A stretch of 64,000 nt of DNA from Roseovarius lutimaris (lineage in GTDB: Bacteria > Pseudomonadota > Alphaproteobacteria > Rhodobacterales > Rhodobacteraceae). The notes under the pieces are model-generated. The model was not told the DNA's origin. It ran no database searches and was given only the letters and a program-made list of their open reading frames with translations. Of this stretch, positions 54,584 to 63,680 are shown piece by piece. The position numbers and the translations under genes were made by a program. The DNA is taken from NCBI RefSeq assembly GCF_900115165.1, contig NZ_FOVP01000019.1:47813-111812 (forward strand). The letters are read 5' to 3'. How positions within the stretch are numbered: the first letter of the stretch is position 1; each line of letters starts with the position of its first letter.

Positions 54584-57268
54584 ATGTCGATCATGAATGT
54601 GCTTGCTCTGGTCTGTCTGCTTTATGTGGTGTTCCTCTTCGCGGTCGCCTTTGGTGCGGATCGTGCGGCGCGCCATGGTCGCGGCAAGTGGCTGCGCTCG
54701 CCCTATGTCTATACCCTGTCGCTGTCGATCTATTGCACCGCTTGGACGTTTTATGGCGCGGTCGGCTTTGCCGCGCGCTCTGGCCTTGAATATGTGACGA
54801 TCTATCTCGGCCCGACGCTGGTCATGGTCGGCTGGTGGTGGACCCTGCGCAAGATGGTGCGGGTCGGGCGCAGTCAGCGGATCACATCCATCGCCGACCT
54901 GATTTCGTCGCGCTATGGCAAGTCGAACCTTCTGGCGGTGTTCGTGACCATTCTGGCGGTGATCGGCGTCACACCCTATATCGCGCTGCAACTGCAATCG
55001 GTGACTTTGTCGTTTGCGGCATTTTCCGAGACGGAACAGGCGGGCAACGGCTTGCCGGATATGCAATCGACGGCGCTTTGGGTGGCCATGGGCCTGACGC
55101 TGTTCACGATCCTGTTCGGCACCCGCAATCTTGATGCCAACGAGCGCCATCACGGCGTGGTCATCGCCATCGCGGTCGAAGCGGTGGTCAAGCTTTGCGC
55201 GCTGCTGGCGGTCGGGGCCTTCGTGGTCTGGGGCCTCTCGGACGGCGTGGGCGACACATTGGCCCGTATCGACGCCTCCGAGATTGCCCGCTTTGAGGTG
55301 CCGGGTAGCCGCTGGATCGGCCTGACCATGCTGTCGGCGGCGGCGTTTTTGTGCCTGCCGCGGATGTTTCAGGTGATGGTGGTTGAAAACGAGAACGAGG
55401 AACACCTGCGCACCGCCGCCTGGGCGTTTCCGACCTATGTCATGCTGATGAGCCTGTTCGTGGTGCCGATTGCGGCCGTGGGTCTTGATATCATGCCGAC
55501 CGGGTCCAACCCCGATCTCTTCGTGCTCACGCTGCCACTTCAGGCGGGGCGCGACGGGCTTGCGATCCTGTCGTTCCTCGGCGGGTTTTCCTCGGCGACC
55601 TCGATGGTCATCGTGGCGGCGATTGCGCTGTCGACGATGGTGTCAAACCACATGGTGATGCCGATCTGGCTTTATTTCACAGGCGCGTCCGCCGTGATTT
55701 CTGGCGATGTGCGCCATGTCGCGCTTCTGGCGCGCCGCCTGAGCATCGCTGGGGTGGTGTTCTTGGGCTACCTCTATTTTCGCGTGACCGGCGGCGGCGC
55801 CGCCCTGGCGGCCATCGGGTTGATCTCATTCGCCGGCGTGGCGCAGTTCCTGCCGGCCCTGATGGGCGGGCTGTTCTGGCGCGGGGCCACGCGCACCGGC
55901 GCATTGGCCGGGCTTGGGGTTGGCTTTGTGCTTTGGCAATACTGTCTGTTCCTGCCAAGTTTCGGCCCCTCGATAATCATGCCGCAGAGCGTTCTGGAGC
56001 AAGGGCTTTTCGGGCTGAGCTGGCTGCGCCCGCAGGCGCTTTTCGGGGCGCGGGACATGGACCCGCTGGTGCATGCGATCCTGTGGTCGATGCTGTTGAA
56101 CACGGGGGCGTTTGTGCTTGGTTCATTGCTGAGCTTTCCGAAACCGATCGAGCGGTTGCAGGGCGCGCAATTTGTCAATGTGTTCGATCATTCCTCGACC
56201 ACCGGCGGCTGGTCCGGGGGGATGGCGCAAAGCGAAGACCTGCTGATCATGTCGCAACGCATCATGGGGGCCACCGAGGCGCAGGCGCTGTTTGCACAGG
56301 CGGCCCGCCGACAGGGCCTTGCCGGCTATCTGCCCGAACCCTCGCCGGATTTCCTGCAAGAACTGGAACGCGAGCTCTCTGGCTCGGTCGGGGCGGCGAC
56401 CGCCCATGCGATGATCAGCCAGATCGTCGGCGGGGCTGCGGTCTCGGTCGAGGATCTGATGGCGGTGGCGGATGAAACCGCGCAGATCATGGAATATTCC
56501 AGCCAGCTTGAAACCCAGTCACAGGAACTGGCCCGCACCGCGCGCCAGTTGCGTCAGGCCAACGAAAAACTGACGCAGATTTCGGTGCAAAAGGACGGGT
56601 TCCTGAGCCAGATCAGCCACGAATTGCGCACGCCGATGACCTCGATCCGGGCGTTTTCTGAAATTCTGCGCGACACCTCTGATCTTACGGCCGAGGAGAA
56701 AAGCAAGTATTCCTCGATCATCCATGACGAGGCGGTGCGTCTGACCCGGCTTCTGGACGATCTGCTTGATCTGAGCGTGCTGGAAAACGGGCAGGTGGTT
56801 CTGAACACGCAAACCGGCATGTTGAGCAATCTTCTCGATCGCGCCGAACGCGCCGCCGGGGTGCAGGGCGGCACCCTCAAGGTCAAACGGAATCGCGACG
56901 CCGAAGCAATCGAGCTTAGCACCGATCTTGACCGGCTGGGGCAGGTGTTCATCAATCTGATCGCAAATGCGCGCAAATACTGCGATGGCGACCCGCCGGT
57001 TCTCAGCATCCGCACGCGTGTGCTCGATGGGCAATTGGTGATTGATTTCATGGATAACGGGTCGGGCATTCCGTTGGACAAAGAGGCGCTGATTTTTGAG
57101 AAATTCTCGCGCATCGGGCAAACCAAGGTCGGGGGGGCGGGGCTCGGGCTGGCGATTTGTCGCGAGATCATGACCCGGCTTGACGGCTCGGTCAGCTATC
57201 TGCCAGGGCAGAAAGGCGCGGCCTTTCGGGTAAGCTTGCCGCTGCCGCGTCGCATCGCCGCGCAATAA
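54584..57268 (+). CDS. Histidine kinase with sodium/solute-symporter domain, CrbS-like
   Basis: An 894-residue membrane kinase. The N-terminal part (about 1-510) is a solute:sodium symporter (SLC5/SSS) domain with about 13 helices. The linker contains a coiled coil (about 640-665). The catalytic part has the phospho-acceptor His679 in FLSQISHELRTPM, the N box in INLIANARKYC, and the ATP-binding glycine motifs DNGSGIP and GGAGLGLAI. Proteins of this architecture, CrbS, activate acs in Pseudomonas and Vibrio. Here acs lies 7.5 kb away in the divergent group, which supports a similar role. Whether the symporter domain transports is unknown. Confidence 0.92.
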   Translation: MSIMNVLALVCLLYVVFLFAVAFGADRAARHGRGKWLRSPYVYTLSLSIYCTAWTFYGAVGFAARSGLEYVTIYLGPTLVMVGWWWTLRKMVRVGRSQRITSIADLISSRYGKSNLLAVFVTILAVIGVTPYIALQLQSVTLSFAAFSETEQAGNGLPDMQSTALWVAMGLTLFTILFGTRNLDANERHHGVVIAIAVEAVVKLCALLAVGAFVVWGLSDGVGDTLARIDASEIARFEVPGSRWIGLTMLSAAAFLCLPRMFQVMVVENENEEHLRTAAWAFPTYVMLMSLFVVPIAAVGLDIMPTGSNPDLFVLTLPLQAGRDGLAILSFLGGFSSATSMVIVAAIALSTMVSNHMVMPIWLYFTGASAVISGDVRHVALLARRLSIAGVVFLGYLYFRVTGGGAALAAIGLISFAGVAQFLPALMGGLFWRGATRTGALAGLGVGFVLWQYCLFLPSFGPSIIMPQSVLEQGLFGLSWLRPQALFGARDMDPLVHAILWSMLLNTGAFVLGSLLSFPKPIERLQGAQFVNVFDHSSTTGGWSGGMAQSEDLLIMSQRIMGATEAQALFAQAARRQGLAGYLPEPSPDFLQELERELSGSVGAATAHAMISQIVGGAAVSVEDLMAVADETAQIMEYSSQLETQSQELARTARQLRQANEKLTQISVQKDGFLSQISHELRTPMTSIRAFSEILRDTSDLTAEEKSKYSSIIHDEAVRLTRLLDDLLDLSVLENGQVVLNTQTGMLSNLLDRAERAAGVQGGTLKVKRNRDAEAIELSTDLDRLGQVFINLIANARKYCDGDPPVLSIRTRVLDGQLVIDFMDNGSGIPLDKEALIFEKFSRIGQTKVGGAGLGLAICREIMTRLDGSVSYLPGQKGAAFRVSLPLPRRIAAQ

Positions 57269-57350
57269 TCTGTCACTCCTAAAGGAATTGGTAACCAAGC
57301 CCGCACTAGGGTGGTGGTGACAGTACAAGAGACGGGCAGCGGCGGGCGTC

Positions 57351-58418
57351 ATGGGATCGCAGGATCGAAATTCAGTTATTCATCGCAAGGCGCAGGCCGC
57401 CCGTGGTGGGTTTGATTCGCGGCTCATGTCGCCCGCCCGTGCGCTGCGGCTCTCATTGGCGCGCACCGCCGACACATTGCTTGACCTCGCGCTGACGGTG
57501 GTCACGGTCGAGCAATTGCGGGTTCCGCTGAGTGAGCTTGCAAAAACCCTGGGCGACGAAGGGCTGCTGTTGCTGCTTGAAGGCGAAAATGGCCAGCGCG
57601 GCGCGCTGTCGCTTGATCCACAGTTTTTGGCAGGGCTAATCGAGGTTCAGACCACCGGCGCCGTGCGTCAGGGCGCGGTCGAGCCACGACCGCCAACGCG
57701 TACCGATGCGGCGATGGTGGCCCCGCTGATCAATGCGCTTCTGAGCGGGTATGACGAACAGATGGCCGGCGGGGTTGAGGGCTATCAGCCCCGCACCTTC
57801 GAGTTTGGCGATATGGTCGAGGATACCCGTGCCCTCGCGTTGGCGATGACGGCGCCGGATTACGATTTCTTTCGCATCACGGCCGATCTGGGCCCGGGGG
57901 CGAAAACCGGCTGTCTTAGCCTTTTGTTGCCGGTTGCGGCCCCGGTGGCGGCCAGGCCCGACGGCAAAAAGGCTGCCGCGACAGGGCCGCAACGGGGCAT
58001 CAGGGATGTGGCGATCAACGCGCCAATCGTGCTTGATGTGGCGCTCGCGCGGGTCAGCCTGCAACTCAAGGACGTCTGGGCATTCAAGCCCGGCATGCTT
58101 GTGCCGGTGTCGCCCGACTGCCTTGGCTCGGCGCTGGTTCTGGGCACCACCGGGCATCTGGTGGCCGAGGCGCGGCTTGGCCAGATGAACGGCTGGCGGG
58201 CGGTGCGTCTTGTGTCATCCGCGGCGGCGCCGCTGCCTGATCTTGAGGCGACAGACACCGCGGCACCGCAAGAGGTAAGCCCACCGGCCAACCCCACACC
58301 GCCGGTGAAGGTGCGCAAGGTGGCGGATATCCCCGAGGTGGTCGAACCGCCCATCGTCGACGATTCTGATCCTATCGCCGAAATGGCAGGCGCGGGCGAT
58401 CTTATCCCTTATGAATGA
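57351..58418 (+). CDS. FliM/FliN-family flagellar motor switch-like protein
   Basis: A 355-residue protein. The N-terminal and middle part (about 20-200) resembles the FliM middle domain, with PARALRLSLARTADTLLDL. The C-terminal SpoA (FliN-like) domain is at about 225-285, with VALARVSLQLKDVWAFKPG. A proline-rich acidic tail follows. No other flagellar gene is in the window, so it is an orphan, and it lacks the usual FliM N-terminal CheY-binding motif. It follows the kinase by 82 bp and may be cotranscribed. ATG 57351 has only a weak upstream site; ATG 57426 is an alternative. Confidence 0.72.
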   Translation: MGSQDRNSVIHRKAQAARGGFDSRLMSPARALRLSLARTADTLLDLALTVVTVEQLRVPLSELAKTLGDEGLLLLLEGENGQRGALSLDPQFLAGLIEVQTTGAVRQGAVEPRPPTRTDAAMVAPLINALLSGYDEQMAGGVEGYQPRTFEFGDMVEDTRALALAMTAPDYDFFRITADLGPGAKTGCLSLLLPVAAPVAARPDGKKAAATGPQRGIRDVAINAPIVLDVALARVSLQLKDVWAFKPGMLVPVSPDCLGSALVLGTTGHLVAEARLGQMNGWRAVRLVSSAAAPLPDLEATDTAAPQEVSPPANPTPPVKVRKVADIPEVVEPPIVDDSDPIAEMAGAGDLIPYE

Positions 58419-58540
58419 TCCGCGCCCGACAATGTCTGGCTCTGGCCAACATCTCCGGCGCGCCTGACTGGTCGATTGATTTGTGTCAAAGTCCTCTGCG
58501 CGCCGCTGCCCTAGGGTATGGGCCAGCATGGAGGATCGTC

Positions 58541-58867
58541 ATGATGAACACACAGAAATATCGCGATGCACTGATGGCACGTCTTGGCGAACTCGACACG
58601 CGCCTGCACGCGATTGAGGGCGCGCTTGATTCGCAAAAGTCCAAGGATTGGGATGAAATGGCGGCCGAGCGCGAAGATGACGAGATGCTTGAGCATCTCG
58701 GTCAGAGCGGTCAGGACGAAATTGCGCGGATTCGTGCCGCCCTGGAGCGGATAAGGCAGGGCAGTTATGGCACCTGTACCGGCTGCGGCGAGCAGATTGC
58801 GCCGGAACGGCTTGATATTTTGCCCGAAACGCCACTTTGCCGGGCATGTGCCGCGCAACAAACCTAA
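58541..58867 (+). CDS. DksA/TraR-type zinc-finger protein
   Basis: A 108-residue protein. A helical N-terminus with the acidic coiled coil (WDEMAAEREDDEMLEHLG, about 41-58) is followed by the C4 zinc finger CTGCGEQI...CRAC near the C-terminus. Small DksA-like proteins bind the RNA polymerase secondary channel; this one is shorter than DksA (151 residues). ATG 58541 (or the next codon) follows GGAGG. It is 122 bp after the FliM-like gene. Confidence 0.88.
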   Translation: MMNTQKYRDALMARLGELDTRLHAIEGALDSQKSKDWDEMAAEREDDEMLEHLGQSGQDEIARIRAALERIRQGSYGTCTGCGEQIAPERLDILPETPLCRACAAQQT

Positions 58868-58959
58868 CGCGCCGTCATATCTACGTCATCGACAGACGTT
58901 ATTTCTATCACTATGACGGATTTCTCGTTAAAGTTGTGTTATCATTTGGGAGGATGACC

Positions 58960-59169
58960 ATGTCCACGACCACGACCGAATTTGACCGCTTGCACCAACA
59001 GATCGCACAGGCCGAGAGCGCAACCCGCTATCGCTATGAGCCACAGGTGCGTCGCATGATCGAGCGCAAGGCCGCCTCTGGCGAGGCCATTCCCGAGGCG
59101 ACAAAGCGCCTGCATCAGGAATTGCTGTGCGAGGCGATCGAGGCGCAATTCGACAACATGCCGGTCTGA
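58960..59169 (+). CDS. Small helical protein of unknown function
   Basis: A 69-residue acidic-basic helical protein, starting MSTTTTEFDRLHQQIAQAES and containing RYRYEPQVRRMIERKAASGE. GGGAGGA precedes ATG 58960 by about six bases; ATG 58954 is in frame but overlaps that site. The family is not recognised. It lies between the DksA-type gene and the FadB-like gene, on the same strand. Confidence 0.65.
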   Translation: MSTTTTEFDRLHQQIAQAESATRYRYEPQVRRMIERKAASGEAIPEATKRLHQELLCEAIEAQFDNMPV

Positions 59170-59258
59170 TCTTTCGGTTTGCGCCGCCCGGCGCTTGCGT
59201 GTGCGTCAATTCCCCGTAGTAATTGACATGGTAAACAGGCGTTTCGGGCGGATGTGAT

Positions 59259-61283
59259 GTGACTGGGCAAATTCAAAGCGAGCGCCGTGATGGTGTGGCT
59301 GTCCTGCGGATGGACCGGCCCGTGGCCAATGCGCTTGCGCCCGAGTTGCGCGCCGATCTGTCAACCGCCCTTCGCGAGGCCGCAGAGGACGACGCTGTTC
59401 GTGCGGTTGTGATCTGCGGGGCGGGGCCGGGGTTTTCCTCGGGGGTCGATCTTACGGAATATGACGGCCCGCTGGTCAGCCCCTGGGTCAGCGCGCTTTG
59501 CCGTGATATCGAAGAGTTTCCAAAGCCCGTGGTGGCGGCCTTGCACGGCTCTGTTCTTGGCGCGGCGGTCGGGCTGGCGCTTGCGGCGCATGCCCGCGTG
59601 GCGCAGGCCAACACACGGATGGCGCTGCCGGAAATCAGCCTTGGCATGATACCGGGCGCGGGCGTGACACAGCGCGCGCCGCGTCTTGTGGGCGCACAGA
59701 TCGCGCTTGAGCTGATGCTGGCGGGCAAGCCGGTTGTGGCCTCTGATCCGCGTCTCCGGCTGTTTTTTGATCAGATCACCGCGGATGACCCGCAGGTCGC
59801 GGCGATCACGCTGGCGCGCAAACTGGCCGACAAGGGCAGTTGGGTGCGGACCCGTGACCGCGAGCGCGGGCTATCCGATCCCGTTGGCTATCAACGTTCG
59901 CTGACCCTTGTGGGCGAGCGTCTGGCCGGGCAGGGCGGGGCGGGGGCCGACATCCTGCGCGCGGTCGAGGCGGCACAGCTGTTGCCGTTCGAACAGGGGC
60001 TGGAATTTGAACAGGTGTTGTTCGAGGATCGCCTGCAAAGCCCCGAGGCGCGCGCGCAGCGCCATATCTTTGCCGCCGAGCGGCGCGCGGCGATCATGCC
60101 GGAACTGGCGCAGGCCACGGCACATCCGCTTGGCCGGATCGCGCTTGTCGGCGGGGATGCCGACGGTTTGGCCGATCTCGGGGTGCTGTTTCTTGATGTC
60201 GGCAAAGAGGTTCAGGTTACGGATGATGATCTGGCGCAGCGTCTTAAGCGGGCTTTTGACGAGGCGCTCGACAAGGGGCGGCTAGACGCGGCGGGGCGCG
60301 AGGCCCGGCTTGCCCGCCTCACACAGGGCGCAAAAGATGGCTGGGCCGACCTTGTGCTTGACGCGCGCAACGACCGGGCGGCGGACCGTCCCCTGCCGAT
60401 ACCGCGCGCGAGTGGCGTGGTGGCGCGGCTTGAGACCGGCGCGGGGCTGGCCGATGCCGACCTCGGGGTGCGGGTCTATCGCCCGGCCCATAGCCTGCGG
60501 GTCGCGGAAATTGCCGTGGCGGCGGGAACCCCGCCCGCCGCCGTCGCCAGCCTTGCGCGCATGTGCGCCGATATGGGCCGCGTCGCGGTGCGCGCCGCCC
60601 AACCCGCCGCCGGTGCGGGGCTGGGGCATGGCATGACGGCAGCGCTATATCTTGCGGCGCTTGATCTGAGGCGCGGCGGGCTGACGCCGCTGCGGGTGGA
60701 TCAGGCGGCACAGCGCATGGGCCTGCGCGCCGGGCCGTTCCTTATGATGGACAATGAAGGGTTGGCGCAGGTCGAGCACCGATTGCGGCGCGTGGCAGGC
60801 GACATCGGGCTGAATGATGGCTGGGCCGGGCCATTGGAAGAGCGGCTTGCCAAGGGTGCCAAGGGGCGTTCCGTCGGGCGTGGGTTTTACGATTATCCCC
60901 CCGAAGGGCCACGCCCCGCCAAGGGGTTGGCCGAGACCGGACGTACGATTGCCGAGGTGCTTGGCGAGATCGCGCCGCGCCATGCGCTTCACGCGGCGCT
61001 GATCAATGCTGCCGCACGGTTGCTGACGGCGCAGGCGGTTCAGCGGGCCTCGGATATTGATGTGCTCATGGTGCGCGGATACGGCTATGAAAGGGCGCGC
61101 GGCGGGCCCCTCATGCAGGCCGATCAACGTGGCCTCATGGCGATCCTGAAAGACATGAAGGCGCTTGCCGCGCGCTCTGCCCCGATCTGGGCCCCAGAGC
61201 CGATGATCCTTGATTTCGTCAAGAACGGGCAGGGGTTCTTTGGTCGCGCGGGCGCCGCCTATGACGTTGCGCGAAAAGATTGA
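59259..61283 (+). CDS. Degenerate FadB-like enoyl-CoA hydratase/3-hydroxyacyl-CoA dehydrogenase
   Basis: A 674-residue protein with the FadB/FadJ layout: crotonase domain (1-190), linker and 3-hydroxyacyl-CoA dehydrogenase-like part (about 285 onward, ending with two helical C-domains). The oxyanion segment GAGPGFSSGVDLTEY and ALPEISLGMIPGAG are kept. However, the first hydratase glutamate seems replaced, because the segment normally GGGxEL reads GAAVGLAL, and no GxGxxG NAD site is visible where PLGRIALVGGDADGLAD stands. It may have lost both activities. The start is GTG 59259; the frame is intact. Confidence 0.75.
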   Translation: MTGQIQSERRDGVAVLRMDRPVANALAPELRADLSTALREAAEDDAVRAVVICGAGPGFSSGVDLTEYDGPLVSPWVSALCRDIEEFPKPVVAALHGSVLGAAVGLALAAHARVAQANTRMALPEISLGMIPGAGVTQRAPRLVGAQIALELMLAGKPVVASDPRLRLFFDQITADDPQVAAITLARKLADKGSWVRTRDRERGLSDPVGYQRSLTLVGERLAGQGGAGADILRAVEAAQLLPFEQGLEFEQVLFEDRLQSPEARAQRHIFAAERRAAIMPELAQATAHPLGRIALVGGDADGLADLGVLFLDVGKEVQVTDDDLAQRLKRAFDEALDKGRLDAAGREARLARLTQGAKDGWADLVLDARNDRAADRPLPIPRASGVVARLETGAGLADADLGVRVYRPAHSLRVAEIAVAAGTPPAAVASLARMCADMGRVAVRAAQPAAGAGLGHGMTAALYLAALDLRRGGLTPLRVDQAAQRMGLRAGPFLMMDNEGLAQVEHRLRRVAGDIGLNDGWAGPLEERLAKGAKGRSVGRGFYDYPPEGPRPAKGLAETGRTIAEVLGEIAPRHALHAALINAAARLLTAQAVQRASDIDVLMVRGYGYERARGGPLMQADQRGLMAILKDMKALAARSAPIWAPEPMILDFVKNGQGFFGRAGAAYDVARKD

Positions 61284-61407
61284 AGCGATAGCAACGCCCG
61301 GCGGGATGATTGCCCGCTTGATAGAGCGCATAGATACCGGCCCTGCAAAGACAGCGGAATGGCCTGCAACTGCTGCTCAGGCAACTCAACAGTCAACGGG
61401 TCAAACT

Positions 61408-61466
61408 CGGGACTCAGTCATGCGGTGAATGTTACATGACTCCCGAGAATTTTCGTTTTGTTTTAG
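61408..61466 (+). terminator. Possible terminator of the FadB-like gene
   Basis: GTCATG (61417-61422) and CATGAC (61435-61440), extended by CGGGA and TCCCG with a 4-base bulge, form a hairpin followed by the T-rich stretch 61450-61465. Confidence 0.4.
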
Positions 61467-61471
61467 GTGAC

Positions 61472-61516
61472 TGGCGATCCCGGGAGGACTCGAACCCCCA
61501 ACATCCTGATTAGAAG
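61472..61516 (-). tRNA. 3' fragment of a tRNA gene, probable attachment site
   Basis: The minus strand reads, from right to left, CTTCTAATCAGG, then GATGTT, then a T-arm with GGGGGTTCGAGTCC and the acceptor end CGGGATCGCCA. Anticodon loop to CCA is present, but the 5' half is missing: the upstream bases cannot form the anticodon, D or acceptor 5' strands. The loop suggests anticodon TCT (Arg), although that lies at the edge of the fragment. Its position next to a tyrosine recombinase gene makes it a typical duplicated att site. Confidence 0.7.
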
Positions 61517-61682
61517 TTATTACCCTCGACTTCGATATCGCCCTATATCACCACATAATGCATTGATATAAAACATTTATTCGTTTTGTGGATTCGATTT
61601 TGGCCAACATCACTATTGCACCACGCAGTCAGAACACGGTCTTTCTCCCGTTCGGCTGCGCAACATTAGGATAGTCGACAAA
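61517..61682. other. AT-rich non-coding leader of the integrated element
   Basis: Between the tRNA fragment and the recombinase gene there is no gene. The DNA becomes clearly less GC-rich than the chromosome to the left, marking the element boundary. It probably holds the recombinase promoter and binding sites. Confidence 0.45.
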
Positions 61683-62873
61683 ATGAAAACTCACCTCACT
61701 GAAACTCTCATCAAAAACTCCCACTGGACAGGCAAAGAGACCCGACTGGTAGATGAAACGCTTCCAGGTTTCTACGTAGCGATCAACAAACAAAGCAAGA
61801 CATACAAAGTGAAGGCAGACCTTTGGGTTGGCACACCAGGCCAAAGAAAAAAAGTAAGAAGTATTAACCAAGCCTTTAGCGGGACCCAGGAACTTTCTCT
61901 CCGCGAGGCGAGAACAAAAGCAAGTGTCTATTTGGCGCAAATCAAGTCTGGTTCGGACCCTTTCAGAAAAGTTGAGACCTATGACTACACCGTGGGGAAA
62001 ATCCTTGAAATTTTTATTCTCTCGAGGATCGAGAAAGGCCGGAGACCGGCCACTATTCAAGGGTACGAAAAGATGGCTCGCTACTATTTGAAATCCATTC
62101 TCCACGAGTCGGCGTCCGGCTACGAGCTTCACAAGGCCTACGAGTTCCACAAAAAGATAACCAAAAAACACGGCGCGACCTCTGCTGATAAAGCAATAAA
62201 ATTGCTGTCTTCCGCTTATCGCCACATTCGCCCAAGAACGCCATCGGGGACCATTGACCACAACCCGTTCGAAGGATTCGAATACAACAATCCTAAAAGA
62301 ACCCCAGGCTACACCATGACCCTTATGGAACTGCCAAATTGGTATGGACAGGTAGAGCTGATAAAAAATCCAATCAGAAAGGGATTCCATCTTTCGCTTC
62401 TGTTTTCTGGGATGAGAAAGCTGACAGCCTCACAGCTGGAACATGATTGGGTGGATACGGAAAAATGCTGCATCAACATCCCCTGCGAGGCCATGAAGAA
62501 CGATGAAGAACTCACCCTTCCTGCGTCCGATCAACTTTTAGAAATCCTTCAGACCGCATCCCGAAACAGCCGTCGCATGTATCCGCGTTCTCCTTGGATT
62601 TTCCCAACGATTGGAAGCGATGGTAACGTTAAGCCAATTCAAGTCGCCCGGGAGAAGATCTTAGGAAACCGTACAGGTCATGTCCTGCGACGGACCTACC
62701 GTACGGCGGCAGCGTTGCCTGGAATTGCAGATCGCAATGGGGATTTGCTCATTGGCCACAAAATTCCTGGAATCCGGGGACGTTACATCGATGAGCCGCA
62801 ACTTTTTGGTGATCTGTTGCGGGACCAAAGGGTAATCGCAGCCTTCATTGACACCCACATGTTCGGAGAATGA
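61683..62873 (+). CDS. Tyrosine recombinase, phage-type integrase
   Basis: A 396-residue site-specific recombinase. The N-terminal part (1-100) resembles the DUF4102/arm-binding domain of island integrases, followed by a core-binding domain and the catalytic domain (about 215-390). Catalytic residues seen are Arg in LLFSGMRKLTASQL, the HxxR-type HVLRRTYRTA, the His in LLIGHKIPG and the Tyr in RYIDEP. It lies 167 bp from the tRNA fragment. Base composition differs from the chromosome on the left, indicating transfer. There is no strong ribosome-binding site before ATG 61683. Confidence 0.85.
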   Translation: MKTHLTETLIKNSHWTGKETRLVDETLPGFYVAINKQSKTYKVKADLWVGTPGQRKKVRSINQAFSGTQELSLREARTKASVYLAQIKSGSDPFRKVETYDYTVGKILEIFILSRIEKGRRPATIQGYEKMARYYLKSILHESASGYELHKAYEFHKKITKKHGATSADKAIKLLSSAYRHIRPRTPSGTIDHNPFEGFEYNNPKRTPGYTMTLMELPNWYGQVELIKNPIRKGFHLSLLFSGMRKLTASQLEHDWVDTEKCCINIPCEAMKNDEELTLPASDQLLEILQTASRNSRRMYPRSPWIFPTIGSDGNVKPIQVAREKILGNRTGHVLRRTYRTAAALPGIADRNGDLLIGHKIPGIRGRYIDEPQLFGDLLRDQRVIAAFIDTHMFGE

Positions 62874-62951
62874 CATTTTCCCTCCCCCGGCACAGCAATA
62901 TCCGCCGGGGGAGCCATTCGAGATGAAAATTCTGACCACACGAGGGAAATT

Positions 62952-63680
62952 ATGAAAGTTAGATTAACCGACAAAATAGTATCTTCCTACAAGTGGGACG
63001 GCCACGAAACCATTGTTAGAGATTTAGAACTAAAGGGCTTCTTTCTATCAATCGGTAAGTCAAAAAAGTCGTTCAAAATTCAAGTGGATGTAAATGTCGA
63101 TGGCAGAAGGAAAACTGTTCGTCGTACGATCGGAACCTTTGAAAACACAAGTGTCAGTGTTGCTCGAAATGTTGCAAAAAATCTAATATATCAGATTAGA
63201 AACCCATCAGAAGACCTGTCGAAGAAGCCAGATTTAAATTCCTTCTCCGATGCCGCAAGAATTCTCATACTGCAGAAATACAACGAAAATTCTTGATCTC
63301 ATAGAAACCTAACTCTTCGAAGGGTTGGCGAGTATTTCGAACCTTGGCGGGAAACTCCACTTGAAAAAATCACAACAACCGATGCTATCACGCTTCTTGA
63401 GGACATCAGAAGCCGCGAAGCAGCATCTTCCGCTAAGATCTGTGCTCGCCTGTTACTGAATCTGTTAAAATATGATGAGTGCAATTGCCTACCGACCATC
63501 AGTGCGGACCAGGTTGAAAAATTCCATGACGCGCAGTCCAATGATTATTCAAGCAGCAACAGCATACCCCATTCGCAGTTATCCGAATGGCATGCGGACG
63601 TGATGAAGCTTCGCAGCGTGCAGCGCCAAAATATGCACATGTTTCACTTATACTCTGGGTTGCGCCCCTCGCTATTGGCG
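62952..63680 (+). pseudogene. Second tyrosine recombinase, broken by a stop codon and an insertion
   Basis: ATG 62952 follows GAGGGAAATT. The first 114 residues match the N-terminal region of the preceding integrase in style (VRLTDKIVSSYKWDGHETIV, LKGFFLSIGKS). TGA at 63294 interrupts the frame. Downstream the same frame stays open, with LRRVGEYFEPWRETPLEKI and, near 63650, MHMFHLYSGLRPSLLA, the start of the catalytic domain. It is cut at about 63680 by the IS element, so the catalytic residues after the first Arg are gone. It is therefore a remnant. Confidence 0.75.
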
